Source: Laceyella putida
GTDB taxonomy: Bacteria > Bacillota > Bacilli > Thermoactinomycetales > Thermoactinomycetaceae
Length of the DNA stretch: 58,068 bases
Direction of reading: 5' to 3'
Assembly: GCF_042665195.1 (NCBI RefSeq)
Contig: NZ_JBHTBW010000014.1
Span: 1-58,068 of the forward strand
The position numbers and the translations under genes were made by a program. The notes below the pieces were generated by a model that searched no databases, was not told the origin of the DNA, and was given only the letters and a program-made list of their open reading frames with translations. Of this stretch, positions 8,299-16,979 are shown in pieces (the stretch's first letter is position 1; every line of letters starts with the position of its first letter).

Positions 8299-9744
8299 TT
8301 ATTTGGTGAAAATCTTCACTTCTTTGGGACCAAGCGTCGCTGAAACCGATCCGTTATTCACCGTCACCGTATCCGTCCCCATCCGGTTAAACAGCGTCGT
8401 TCCACTTGCGATATTATCGATATTGGGAACGGTGCGCGTTTGGGTGTTCCAAGAGTTGTTGATCATCACAATCACTTCATCCCCATTATAGGAACGTTGG
8501 AAAGTATAGAACGTATCATCCACCCATTTCTCTTTTTGGGAACCTTTGCGCAGGGCGGGATGTGAATTGCGGATGTAATTCAGTTTAGCAATATAATTGT
8601 ATAGCTCGTGATTGGCGTTAAACACCATGTCTTCCCTGTTATAAGGATCTGCTCCCCCACTGAAGCCCTGCTCGGTGCCTTGGTACACAACCGGAATGCC
8701 GCGGGAAGTGAAGATAAAGCCTAGCGCCGCTTTTAGCTGAGGCCACTTATCCCAGGATTGGCCCGGTCTACCGGAGGCTTCATTGAGGAAACGGGGCACA
8801 TCATGGTTATCGATAAACAATCCATTCGTGAGCGGGTTTTTATACCGATAATCCTGCGCATAACGGTCTTTGATTTGGTACATCGACTGATCCTGGCCAA
8901 ACACATTTTTAATCGTGTAGTACATCGGGAAATCCAGCGCGGCATCCAAATAATTGGTGTAATCCCCAACATAGGCGGGATCTCCGTGAAATACCTCCCC
9001 AAGCGTGAAAGTATTAGCCGCCCCGTCAAAATCGCGCCAAAACCATTTGGGCACGTGTTTCACCGTATCAACCCGCAAGCCGTCCACCCCTGTGGTTTGC
9101 ACAAGCCAAGAAATCCAATTCTTCAATTCAGCCGCTGTGGCCGGATTTTCGTGATTTAAATCATCCAATCCAGCGATATCTCCATTTTCCACCCACCATT
9201 GATCATTCCAGTCCTGCGTATCGCCATTGTGATGGTACCAATCATATTTGTCAAACGGCGCTTTGGCATAGCCATTGGGTTGGAAATCACCCGTATGGTT
9301 GGCAACCACATCCAGCATCACCGAGATGTTTTTCGCATGCGCCTTTTGCACCAGCTCTTGCAATTTGGCCATTGAGCCCAGGTGCCCATCTACGCTGTAA
9401 AAATCATATGTCCAATAGCCATGGTAGGCATTGGCGCTCTTTTGCATCGTAACAGGGGTAATCCAGATCGCAGTGAAACCCATGTTCTTGATATAGTCCA
9501 ATTGGTTGATGATCCCCTGAAAATCCCCGCCATGGTACTTGCGTGGATCGTTTTTGTCCGCATTGAATCCGCCGTAATTGTCATTGGTCGCATCACCATT
9601 GGCAAAACGGTCCGTCATAATGAAGTAGATGCTTTTCTCTTGCCAATCAACGGGGGTAAGCGCGGTGGCATGCGGTGCCTCTGTGGCCAGTACAAGTCCC
9701 AACACCAAGGCGAACACCAAACTGACCAAAGCAACCTTTCTCAT
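8299..9744 (-). CDS. Secreted alpha-amylase (GH13)
   Basis: A 481-residue extracellular enzyme that hydrolyses alpha-1,4 glucan bonds of starch. Residues 1-29 form a signal peptide. The barrel carries the four family regions: DVVANH (145-150), GLRVDTVKH with nucleophile Asp226, FTLGEVF with acid/base Glu250, and FIDNHD with transition-state Asp315. Repeated Asn/Asp loops near residues 50-70 (NGDATNDNYGG) suggest calcium binding. A short beta domain ends the protein, and no starch-binding module follows. The start follows AAGGAGG. Two cre boxes in the promoter imply CcpA-mediated glucose repression. Confidence 0.92.
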   Translation of the reverse strand: MRKVALVSLVFALVLGLVLATEAPHATALTPVDWQEKSIYFIMTDRFANGDATNDNYGGFNADKNDPRKYHGGDFQGIINQLDYIKNMGFTAIWITPVTMQKSANAYHGYWTYDFYSVDGHLGSMAKLQELVQKAHAKNISVMLDVVANHTGDFQPNGYAKAPFDKYDWYHHNGDTQDWNDQWWVENGDIAGLDDLNHENPATAAELKNWISWLVQTTGVDGLRVDTVKHVPKWFWRDFDGAANTFTLGEVFHGDPAYVGDYTNYLDAALDFPMYYTIKNVFGQDQSMYQIKDRYAQDYRYKNPLTNGLFIDNHDVPRFLNEASGRPGQSWDKWPQLKAALGFIFTSRGIPVVYQGTEQGFSGGADPYNREDMVFNANHELYNYIAKLNYIRNSHPALRKGSQKEKWVDDTFYTFQRSYNGDEVIVMINNSWNTQTRTVPNIDNIASGTTLFNRMGTDTVTVNNGSVSATLGPKEVKIFTK

Positions 9745-9761
9745 GTTTTTCCTCCTTTTTG

Positions 9762-9801
9762 TGCAAACGGTTTCATAAAAACAGAAAAAATAAGCGATCA
9801 A
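9762..9801 (-). promoter_or_regulatory. Amylase promoter with overlapping cre box
   Basis: Minus-strand -35 TTGATC (9796-9801), 18-bp spacer, -10 TATGAA (9772-9777). TGCAAACGGTTTCA at 9762-9775 matches the CcpA consensus TGNAANCGNTNNCA in full and overlaps the -10, so bound CcpA would block transcription. Confidence 0.7.
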
Positions 9802-9818
9802 TCTCTTTTTTCATTTGA

Positions 9819-9832
9819 CGAAAACGATTTCA
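9819..9832. promoter_or_regulatory. Second cre-like box upstream of the amylase
   Basis: CGAAAACGATTTCA differs from TGNAANCGNTNNCA only at the first base. It lies just upstream of the predicted -35 and could strengthen CcpA control. Confidence 0.5.
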
Positions 9833-9899
9833 CCAATATGTAATATTATTTTAATAGGTTAGATAACCCAATTCAATATAGTAGTATTTATTTAAATAT

Positions 9900-9971
9900 T
9901 TAATAATCAATCTTGATGATCCCTTTTCCTTTGGCACCGTTTTCCTTGAAAAAGTGATTCCCCTCCTTGCA
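9900..9971 (-). pseudogene. 3' relic of a possible quinone/alcohol oxidoreductase
   Basis: The minus strand reads EGNHFFKENGAKGKGIIKID followed by Tyr and a stop, resembling the last strand of medium-chain NADP-dependent oxidoreductases (H.FFE.G...GKI.L.I). Nothing upstream continues the frame because the terminator of the next gene sits there. Short and therefore tentative. The rest of 9845-10020 shows no gene. Confidence 0.3.
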
Positions 9972-9975
9972 TAAA

Positions 9976-10022
9976 AACGGGCAAGAAGCGATCTGATTGG
10001 TGATCAGTGCTTCCTGCCCGTT
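9976..10022 (-). terminator. Terminator of the old yellow enzyme gene
   Basis: AACGGGCAAGAAGC pairs with GCTTCCTGCCCGTT around a 19-nt loop; TTTTATGC follows on the minus strand. Confidence 0.7.
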
Positions 10023-10065
10023 GTAAAGCAAAATAGTAGAACCCCCTTGTTGACTTGCGCCGGGA

Positions 10066-11121
10066 TTACGTCAACACCGGCAAATGAACCTTGGCCTCAT
10101 ACTCCACAAGCGGCTCTCCACTGCGAACCCTATGCAGGAAATCGGGGTTGGAAAGTAGCGGGCGTCCGAAAGCGGCAACGTCAATCACACCTGCGGCGAG
10201 CGCTTCTTCGGCCGTCTTAGGATCAAGGCTGCCCACTCCGACAATCACGCCGTCCCAATACTCTCGCACCCACTCATGGAGTGTTTTGCCTCCGGCGATT
10301 TTGTGGGTGAACTGCATCGTGGAAGGATGGATCATCGTCGCGCCCACTTCCTTGAACATTTCCACAAAAGCTTGAATCGTCTCCACGGGATCTTGCCAGC
10401 GATATTCCGGTTGATCCACCTTCAGTTCCGAAAAACGGATCAAGGTTCGGTCCGCGCCAATCGCCTCGATGACGGCTGCCGTCACTTCTTTCATAAAGGT
10501 CAGGCGTTGCTTGATACCGCCACCATAACGATCGGTTCGTCGGTTGCTTGTTTCCGCCACGAACTGATCGATCAGGTAACCATGCGCGCCATGAATCTCC
10601 ACTCCGTCAAACCCGGCCCGGAGCGCATTCCGGGCCGCTTGCGCATACTGTTTAACCACCTCAATCATATCCGCTTCCGTCATCTCTTCCGGAATGTCAT
10701 AAGGTTTGTCCGTTCGATGCACTCTGCCCTGCGCCGCGATTGCCGAAGGTGCTTGCGGCAAGACCCCGTCCAGTAAGTCGCGATGCGTTAAACGACCCAC
10801 ATGCCATAACTGGCAGATAATCGTTCCACCCTCTTCATGCACGGCATCCGTCACCTCTTTCCATGACTCGATCTGTTGGGAGGTGTAAATGCCGGGCACA
10901 CCTGGATTTCCTTTGCCCCGGGGACTGATCAGGGTTCCTTCGGTAATGATCAGGCCGATGCCATCTTGTGCCCGCTTGCGATAATATTCAGCAATCGCGG
11001 CATTGACTTCACCCGTCCGGTCATCGGCAAAACAACGGGTCATCGGAGCCATCGCGGTCCGGGTACGCAAATGCCACGAACCGATTTGGATTGGTTTAAA
11101 CAGATTTGCAGACTTATCCAT
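10066..11121 (-). CDS. NADH:flavin oxidoreductase, old yellow enzyme family (alkene reductase)
   Basis: A 351-residue FMN-dependent TIM-barrel enzyme that reduces activated C=C bonds (enals, enones, N-ethylmaleimide) with NAD(P)H. The active-site string VEIHGAHGYLIDQF gives the substrate-binding pair His177 and His180 and the proton donor Tyr182; LSNPDF near the end binds FMN phosphate, preceded by VGVGSL and FGRPL. The N-terminal TAMAPMTR block is also typical. It is in the N-ethylmaleimide reductase branch rather than the larger 2,4-dienoyl-CoA type, since no Fe-S domain is present. Good AAGGAGG site 7 bases upstream. Single-gene unit; the physiological substrate is unknown, detoxification being the usual idea. 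Confidence 0.88.
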   Translation of the reverse strand: MDKSANLFKPIQIGSWHLRTRTAMAPMTRCFADDRTGEVNAAIAEYYRKRAQDGIGLIITEGTLISPRGKGNPGVPGIYTSQQIESWKEVTDAVHEEGGTIICQLWHVGRLTHRDLLDGVLPQAPSAIAAQGRVHRTDKPYDIPEEMTEADMIEVVKQYAQAARNALRAGFDGVEIHGAHGYLIDQFVAETSNRRTDRYGGGIKQRLTFMKEVTAAVIEAIGADRTLIRFSELKVDQPEYRWQDPVETIQAFVEMFKEVGATMIHPSTMQFTHKIAGGKTLHEWVREYWDGVIVGVGSLDPKTAEEALAAGVIDVAAFGRPLLSNPDFLHRVRSGEPLVEYEAKVHLPVLT

Positions 11122-11315
11122 GAATAAGTCCTCCTTTTCGCTTATGCTTACTATTTATCATCAACTTATTAAACATATCCACTTATATTAAAATAGTAAT
11201 GTTTCGCATTTCGAAAAGTCAAGAAGAACGCATAGAAAAAACGATCTTTTCCGACAAAGCCGAATCGATGCTCAAGACTGAAATCACGATGGCAAGCCAT
11301 TGCCTTAAACTAAAA

Positions 11316-11345
11316 AACCCGGAAGGCTTCAAACACTCCCGGGTT
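11316..11345 (-). terminator. Terminator of the pepF gene
   Basis: Stem CTCCCGGGTT/AACCCGGAAG (one mismatch) followed on the minus strand by TTTTAGTTTAAGG. It starts right after the stop codon. The rest of the 11122-11350 gap shows no gene. Confidence 0.75.
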
Positions 11346-11350
11346 GTCTC

Positions 11351-13135
11351 CTACACTTGGGTCAAAGCCAAAAATTCATCCACATCGACCATGAGCAAAT
11401 CAACCGCGTTTTGCCAGAAATCGGGTTGGGTCAAGTCAATGCCCAGATGATGCTTGGCCAAGTCCTCTACCGTCATGCTGGCGGTGTCACGAAGCAGGTT
11501 CACATATTTGGACGCGAAGCCAGCCCCCTCCTGCAAGGCACGGTTATAGATTCCCGCACTGAACAGATAACCAAATGTGTAAGGGAAGTTATAGAACGGA
11601 ACGTCTGTCGCATAAAAGTGTAGCTTTGATGCCCAGAAGTGCGGATGGTACTCCGCCAGCGCTTCGGCAAAGCCTTCTTTTTGCGCTTCCACCATCAGCT
11701 CACACAGCCGATCCCGACTGAGCGGTCCCTGCTTGCGCGCCTCGTAAAAACGGGTTTCAAAGAGAAAACGCGAATGGATGTCCATGAGAAAAGCGATGCT
11801 GGATTGGATTTTATCCGCCAGCAGGGCGATCTTCTCTGCCTTGGAGGCCGCTTGTTTGATCGCCGCATCGATTACAATCACTTCGGCGAAGGTGGAAGCC
11901 GTTTCAGCGACGTTCATGGCATATTGCTGCGCAAACAGCGGCAGGTCTTTCATCACATGCGTATGATAAGCGTGCCCCAATTCATGAGCCAAGGTGGACA
12001 CGCAGTTTGGCGTCCCGCTAAAGGTCATAAAGATGCGCGATTCGCCGCTCACCGGGAACTCCGTCATAAACCCGCCTGGCCGTTTGCCGGGGCGATCCTC
12101 CGCTTCAATCCAACCTTTTTCAAAAGCCATCCGCGCGAAAGCGGCCATATCCGGATTAAATTGATGAAACTGTTCAATGATAAATTGCGCCGCTTCCGTA
12201 TAAGGAACGGTTTGTTTATTTCCCGGCAGGGGGGCTTGGACATCGTGCCAACTGAGTTTATCCAATCCCAACAGTTTCGCTTTGCGCTCCATATATGGAA
12301 GCAAGCGATGCTTGTTCTTGGCAATCACTTGCCACATCGTTTGCAGTGTTTGCTCCTCCATCCGGTTCACGTCGAGGGGCTCCTTCAGCACATTTTCCCA
12401 TTGGCGGTGTTTATACAATTGCAAACGATAACCCGACAGGTGATTGATGGTGACCGCGCAGAGATCCGATTCTTTTCGCCATGCCTCTTCCCACTTTTCA
12501 AAAGCCCGCTGACGAACTTCCCGCTCAGGACTAACCAATTTATTGGAAAGTTGTCCGACAGACAACGGTTTCGTCACCCCCCCTTCTTCAAACGGGATTT
12601 GCATCCGTCCCACAATGGTGCCGTACATCTCCCACCACGCATGATAACCGTCCACGCTTAAGTCGCCCACCAACTCTTCCTGTTTCGGAGCCAGTTTCTC
12701 CAACGCCCGTTGGCGCATTTCGTTCAAGGCAAACGAGATGCGATTCAGCTCGGGGGTTGCCATCATTTGATGCCACGTCTCTTCCGATACTTGCGTCGCT
12801 TTGCTCTCCAGCGCGGTGATGGTCGCTTCGTAATCCGCCCCGATTTGGGTTAATTTGCCCGACAAGACTTTGGCTTTCTCATCATTGACATTTTGTGAGA
12901 TCAGACAATCGAGAAAAGAACGCGCTTCTGCATGCAAGCTCCCCAACCGCTGCAATGTCTGAACCACGTCATGCCATGTCTTCACAGACACCGTCGGTTC
13001 AAGTGACTCTATGTACTTCTTCAAGGAAGGCAACGCTTGCTCTAATTCTTCCAATTGGCGCCGCAAAGCGGATGATTCACTTCCACCTGCAAAAATGCTC
13101 TCCAAATCCCATGTTTCAGAATAGGTTATTGACAA
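11351..13135 (-). CDS. pepF: M3-family oligoendopeptidase F
   Basis: A 594-residue cytosolic zinc peptidase that cuts short peptides. The zinc-binding HELGHAYH (384-391) sits in TLAHELGHAYHTHVMKD, and the third ligand is a Glu in NVAETASTF (about 411). The N-terminal region (1-200) is the helical lid that keeps out folded proteins. The C-terminal PYTFGYLFSAGIYN block, with Tyr and Gly positions near the active site, is characteristic of PepF rather than Dcp/thimet enzymes. The start is TTG with AAGGGTGAT upstream. The family length is about 560-600 residues, so it is full-length. Role: peptide turnover, possibly during sporulation. Confidence 0.92.
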   Translation of the reverse strand: MSITYSETWDLESIFAGGSESSALRRQLEELEQALPSLKKYIESLEPTVSVKTWHDVVQTLQRLGSLHAEARSFLDCLISQNVNDEKAKVLSGKLTQIGADYEATITALESKATQVSEETWHQMMATPELNRISFALNEMRQRALEKLAPKQEELVGDLSVDGYHAWWEMYGTIVGRMQIPFEEGGVTKPLSVGQLSNKLVSPEREVRQRAFEKWEEAWRKESDLCAVTINHLSGYRLQLYKHRQWENVLKEPLDVNRMEEQTLQTMWQVIAKNKHRLLPYMERKAKLLGLDKLSWHDVQAPLPGNKQTVPYTEAAQFIIEQFHQFNPDMAAFARMAFEKGWIEAEDRPGKRPGGFMTEFPVSGESRIFMTFSGTPNCVSTLAHELGHAYHTHVMKDLPLFAQQYAMNVAETASTFAEVIVIDAAIKQAASKAEKIALLADKIQSSIAFLMDIHSRFLFETRFYEARKQGPLSRDRLCELMVEAQKEGFAEALAEYHPHFWASKLHFYATDVPFYNFPYTFGYLFSAGIYNRALQEGAGFASKYVNLLRDTASMTVEDLAKHHLGIDLTQPDFWQNAVDLLMVDVDEFLALTQV

Positions 13136-13339
13136 TCGGTATCACCCTTGTTTTCGATATTTCCCATATAGGGATGACTTCAAATTGATTGTAAGCCGGA
13201 ATCTTCTAGCACTTCAAGCAAAATTTGATAAGGGAAACACCTGCATTGCCTTCATCTGCCCTGAATCGCATAGCCGCTTGCGGATTGACGCATGATTTTT
13301 CTTTTTGTTTGCTATGCAAACTAGTTTTAATATTTAAAG

Positions 13340-13556
13340 GTTCCGGCGATCTATTTTTCTCTGGTCGAATCCTGTACCAGGGTTCACCGTATCAGTTCGG
13401 GTTTTGGTGTTGGTCGAACCCCGTATTATTTTAAATGGACCGTTAGAGTATACGATTGTCGGTATCGGCGATACGTTGGCCAGATGGTATGAGTGTCGGA
13501 TCCGGCTGGAAATGGCAGAGGAAAAAATTCCGGCGAAACTCAGCCCGACCTGTTGA
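13340..13556 (+). pseudogene. Decayed coding sequence of unknown origin
   Basis: Two adjoining frames read as natural protein: SGRILYQGSPYQFGFWCWSN then PVLF and a stop, followed one frame over by EYTIVGIGDTLARWYECRI and RLEMAEEKIPAKLSPTC and a stop. Together they look like the C-terminal part of one gene carrying a frameshift and a stop. I cannot name the family. The surrounding 13136-13339 shows nothing else. Confidence 0.35.
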
Positions 13557-13560
13557 TCGG

Positions 13561-13847
13561 TTAAATAATGTCTAAAATATGTCTAAACATATAATTTTCC
13601 AAAAAACCAAACTTACGATAAAGGTTGAGGGCCGACTCGTTTTTCGCATGCACTTGCCAAATAAGCCTCTTGCGCGCCGCTTTCTCTGCCCCACTTGAAC
13701 AGAGCAACACCAATTGCTCTTTCAGTCCCCTGTCGCGATAAGCTGGATCAACATGCATCGTACATCCCCAAACATCCCCTATCCAATCGCAAGTAAAATG
13801 GTTTATTAGGTTACAAAAGTCTTCTTTTGTAACGTTGCAATATTTTT
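13561..13847 (-). pseudogene. 5'-truncated GNAT acetyltransferase relic
   Basis: The open frame reads NVTKEDFCNLINHFTCDWIG, then GDVWGCTMHVDPAYRDRGLK and ends AKNESALNLYRKFGFLENYM plus a short tail. This is the acetyl-CoA-binding half of a GNAT fold: the VDPAYRDRGL string replaces the usual V.P.YRG.G and NESALNLYRKFGF is the classic motif B. A stop lies just upstream, so the N-terminal half is gone. A start at 13758 with 65 codons is possible but has no ribosome site and begins inside a beta strand. Confidence 0.6.
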
Positions 13848-13864
13848 ATATGCAAGTTGGCCAC

Positions 13865-14137
13865 TCATCTCCCTTTTCGATGCATCATTTTTCAGATTTT
13901 TCCGTAATTAAACCCGCTTTTCCCGTAAAAAGAATGAGTTCTTCTTCACAAAAGTGGCTGTTGATATCGATCCCCCCCAACCGACCCAACAGGTTTGAGA
14001 TTAATTTCTGTCCAACTCCATGATTTCTGTATTTCTTCAATATACGCCCGAAAACGCCCGTCTGTCACCGCACTTGCAACCCACACCGAAGCAGAACCGT
14101 CCCAGGCGCCGACAGCGAACCCCTGATCTATGATCAC
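13865..14137 (-). pseudogene. Frameshifted GNAT acetyltransferase relic
   Basis: One frame gives DQGFAVGAWDGSASVWVASA and VTDGRFRAYIEEI; a second frame continues NHGVGQKLISNLLGRLGGID; a third gives FYGKSGFNYGKI, a stop and KMMHRKG. Joined, these form a small GNAT protein with at least two indels and one in-frame stop. The start region seems lost, since the next upstream gene ends at 14155. It is distinct from the relic at 13561-13847. Confidence 0.55.
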
Positions 14138-14154
14138 TGATGGATCTCCTTGAC

Positions 14155-14973
14155 TTAAGGCAAAAACCCTTCTTGGCTAAGCAAGATCTGATGATCCGCA
14201 AACGCCGCACGCAAACGCTCCACCACCTTCTGATGCACATCGGGCCCGTACCACTCTTCCAAGCCCACCTCCTTATATCTCTGGCGAATGCCCAGCTTCT
14301 CCGTCCGTCTTCCTCCACTCCCGTCACCGGTGAAATAATCATCTACGCACACACGATCCACGATATCCGCCAATGTCTTGGGAAATTCCTCACTGAAGGG
14401 AAGCACCGGGGCCAATGCGGCCTGTGCCGGAAGGCCGTGCTCGATGATTCGCCTCAATGCCCGCAGGCGCGCGGCAATGGGCGGGGCGGCAGGGGTAAAC
14501 CTTTTGCGGATCGTTTCTAGATCGGTTTCAATTGTCATGCTGATGCGAATCCGATCCTTCAATCGCAAGAATAGATCGATATCCCTTGTCACCAACGGGC
14601 TCCGGGTCTGCACGAACAAAAAATCCGGCTTTTCCTCCACCAAGACTTCAAGAAGAGCGCGGGTGATGCCGGCCTGAACCTCAACCGGCTGGTACGGATC
14701 GGTGCTGGAAGACATGAAGATGGTGACGGTTCCTTTCCGTCTCGCTGCGCCCATCTCTGCGCGCAACCGATCCGCCGCCCCTTGCTTTACGTCCACCCAT
14801 GTCCCCCATTCTTGCTTGCGAAACAGCGCAATCGGCATCCGCCGCACGTAGCAATACGAGCACGCATAGACGCATCCGGCATAGGGGTTTAGCGAATGAG
14901 TATATCCTTGCAAAAATCCTCCGGTCGGATTGAGAATGCGTTTCGGTTCCTTGTGGGTGATCTGAACGTTCAT
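14155..14973 (-). CDS. Radical SAM protein, spore photoproduct lyase-like (SplB/COG1533)
   Basis: A 272-residue radical S-adenosylmethionine protein. The 4Fe-4S motif CVYACSYC (Cys34, Cys38, Cys41, CxxxCxxC) sits in LNPYAGCVYACSYCYVR, followed by STDPYQPVE, the pattern of the SplB-like 'Rv2578c' group. True spore photoproduct lyase is longer and has an extra Cys near its C-terminus, which I do not see here, so repair of spore photoproduct is not implied. The start at 14973 follows GGAGAGGAGG; an upstream ATG would add MVDIKNGEEEE, encoded by the ribosome site itself. Function in this family is unproven. Confidence 0.8.
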   Translation of the reverse strand: MNVQITHKEPKRILNPTGGFLQGYTHSLNPYAGCVYACSYCYVRRMPIALFRKQEWGTWVDVKQGAADRLRAEMGAARRKGTVTIFMSSSTDPYQPVEVQAGITRALLEVLVEEKPDFLFVQTRSPLVTRDIDLFLRLKDRIRISMTIETDLETIRKRFTPAAPPIAARLRALRRIIEHGLPAQAALAPVLPFSEEFPKTLADIVDRVCVDDYFTGDGSGGRRTEKLGIRQRYKEVGLEEWYGPDVHQKVVERLRAAFADHQILLSQEGFLP

Positions 14974-15088
14974 CTCCTCCTCCTCTCCATTCTTGATATC
15001 AACCAACTGAGCTTAATGTTACACCGCTTTCACATAAATGCAACGTTCGGACCGGGGCAAACGGGCCAGCCCCGCCCTCGTCGCCAAC

Positions 15089-15967
15089 CTACTCCGCCAT
15101 TTCTTTGGCCATCTGTACCTGTTCGACCAATACCTCAAACCCCAACTGCTTGATGAGTTCCGCACCGGCGCGTTTGGTGGAAGGCCAGTTCACAATCACC
15201 CGCTCACACGAAGCAGATACAGGCCCCAATGCCGTTTGCAGCAAACATTGGATACATTCCCGTTCATCCGTCCGGCCAGGCTCAACCTCCGCCTGATAGA
15301 GCACCGCTTTTTGCGGTTTCCCCTGTTCATCCACCATTTTGCGCACGAGCGCGTATCCCACGACATGCCCCTGGTCATCTTTCGCCACCCACGCTTCCCC
15401 ATCCCGCAGGCAAAACCACTGCGTCTGCCATGTGGCCTCATGACGATAAAACGGCAATGACGACACTTGGATCGGTGCGATCCGTTCGATTTGATAAGTG
15501 GACCGGGTCGACTCAATCGGAGTCAGAGATTCAGGCGAGCGATAAAAAGAGACGCGATCCACTATGCGATATCCCAATTTTTCATAGAGGCGAATCGCCG
15601 CCTGATTGACCGCAATCGCTTCCAGGGTGGCCAGCTCCACCCCTTCACGTTTATACAAAACCAGCGCTTCTTCCATCAATTTCCGGCCAATCCCTTTGCC
15701 GCGCCAGGCCGGCACAATGGCCGTTCCCCCATTCCAAGCCACTTTCTTCCCGTTGATCGATCGGATGCCATTAATCACAAATCCAACGGGCTTCTCATCA
15801 ATCCAAGCCACCAGGGACAACTCCGGTGAAAGCGATTCATTCACCCACTTTCTCAGGTATGTCTCCATCGCCATCGACACATCCAGGAAGTAACCGGAAA
15901 AAGCTTCGTTCCACAACCGCAACGCCTCTTCCCAAGTGCATTGACTCAACGGATGAATACGTATCAT
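15089..15967 (-). CDS. GNAT-family N-acetyltransferase with a C-terminal extension
   Basis: A 292-residue protein whose first half is a full GNAT domain: IVPAWRGKGIGRKLMEEAL (acetyl-CoA pyrophosphate loop, about residues 84-102) and ETLEAIAVNQAAIRLYEKLGY-like motif B. The second half (from about 150) looks like a degenerate second GNAT domain, with RVIVNWPSTKRAGAELIKQLGF echoing the end of the fold, so it may be a tandem protein with one active half. Good AAGGAGA site 5 bases upstream. Substrate unknown. Confidence 0.8.
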   Translation of the reverse strand: MIRIHPLSQCTWEEALRLWNEAFSGYFLDVSMAMETYLRKWVNESLSPELSLVAWIDEKPVGFVINGIRSINGKKVAWNGGTAIVPAWRGKGIGRKLMEEALVLYKREGVELATLEAIAVNQAAIRLYEKLGYRIVDRVSFYRSPESLTPIESTRSTYQIERIAPIQVSSLPFYRHEATWQTQWFCLRDGEAWVAKDDQGHVVGYALVRKMVDEQGKPQKAVLYQAEVEPGRTDERECIQCLLQTALGPVSASCERVIVNWPSTKRAGAELIKQLGFEVLVEQVQMAKEMAE

Positions 15968-16205
15968 AAGTTCTCTCCTTATCTAAGATGCTTAAAAGGT
16001 GCTCATGGTCACGCCGCGTAACTATTCAAAGATTTCGCGCTTCCATGTCCGCTCCCACATATCCGACGAATCTCCCTCTCTTCCCTCCCATGCCATGGAT
16101 TTTCTTATATAGTTAATATAACAAACATGGAAGGCAAACTCACTTCGCGTCACGAATTATTTGGGAATCGCATCGATCATCTGAATTCCGGCAGGGGGAA
16201 TGAAT

Positions 16206-16817
16206 ATGGAACCTTTTTGGCTGAAGACCGCCAAACGCATTCAAGCCATTGCCCAATCAGGGTTGGCTTATTGCCGCGACCCATTTGATATTGAACGCTT
16301 TCAGGAATTAAGTGAGATCAGCGCCCACATGCTTTCTCACTATATAGACATGCCTGTGGAAAACGTGAAAACATGGTTTCTAAATGAAACCGGGTATCAA
16401 ACACCCAAGGTGGATGTAAGAGCCGTTGTGATGAAAGAACGAGAACTGCTGTTTGTCAAAGAAAAAAGCGATGGGAAATGGTCACTGCCGGGAGGATGGG
16501 CGGAACCGGGTTTATCGCTCAGGGAAAATATCATCAAGGAAGTGGCCGAGGAATCGGGCTACGAAGTGGAGACGGAGCGAGTGTTGGCTGTACTTGATCG
16601 CAATCGCCACAAACATCCACCGTCCCCCTTTTACATCTATAAGATTTTTGTGCTGTGCCGTTTGGTCGGCGGAAAACCGATGACCAGCATCGAAACCGAG
16701 GGCGTCGCCTTTCATTCAACGGATTCCCTACCCGAGTTATCCACGGAAAGGGTGACAAGAGAACAAATCCAGCTTATGTTAAGAGCGGTGGAAACAGGAG
16801 AAGTCTTTCATGATTGA
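16206..16817 (+). CDS. Nudix hydrolase with N-terminal Nudix_N domain
   Basis: A 203-residue two-part protein: a helical N-terminal domain (about 1-60, AKRIQAIAQSGLAYCRDPFD), typical of the YjhB-like nucleotide hydrolases, then a Nudix fold. The box is relaxed, GGWAEPGLSLRENIIK and EVAEESGYEV (about 97-120), with the usual first Glu replaced; this variation is normal in the subgroup. Possible substrates are ADP-ribose or capped nucleotides. I take the second ATG because the GGGGG site lies 7 bases before it, versus 1 base for the first at 16200. Single-gene unit, converging on ablB across a large hairpin. Confidence 0.82.
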   Translation: MEPFWLKTAKRIQAIAQSGLAYCRDPFDIERFQELSEISAHMLSHYIDMPVENVKTWFLNETGYQTPKVDVRAVVMKERELLFVKEKSDGKWSLPGGWAEPGLSLRENIIKEVAEESGYEVETERVLAVLDRNRHKHPPSPFYIYKIFVLCRLVGGKPMTSIETEGVAFHSTDSLPELSTERVTREQIQLMLRAVETGEVFHD

Positions 16818-16893
16818 AGCGAATCGATTGGCTTGAGTGATATGATTTCCATGACGTCTTAACGCTATATACCCAAAAGCACGCACCCACAGA

Positions 16894-16952
16894 AAATACG
16901 AAACCAAATGGTTACGCAAAGGGCGCAAACACAACCATTTGGTTTCGTATTT
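16894..16952. terminator. Perfect 20-bp inverted repeat, bidirectional terminator
   Basis: AAATACGAAACCAAATGGTT pairs perfectly with its partner at 16933-16952 around a 19-nt loop. It lies between two converging genes, but neither side has a strong T-run, so its terminator role is likely rather than certain. Confidence 0.6.
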
Positions 16953-16979
16953 AACTGAGCCATTTCATTTTTTCCTATA

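Noticed and set aside
11199..11450. Plus-strand 83-codon frame
   Set aside because: It overlaps the pepF end and its terminator and lacks a start signal.
11639..12661. Long plus-strand frame opposite pepF
   Set aside because: Shadow frame rich in His/Arg/Phe; the PepF catalytic motif is on the other strand.
14155..14973. True spore photoproduct lyase
   Set aside because: Too short and missing the C-terminal catalytic Cys region; only the SplB-like radical SAM core is shared.
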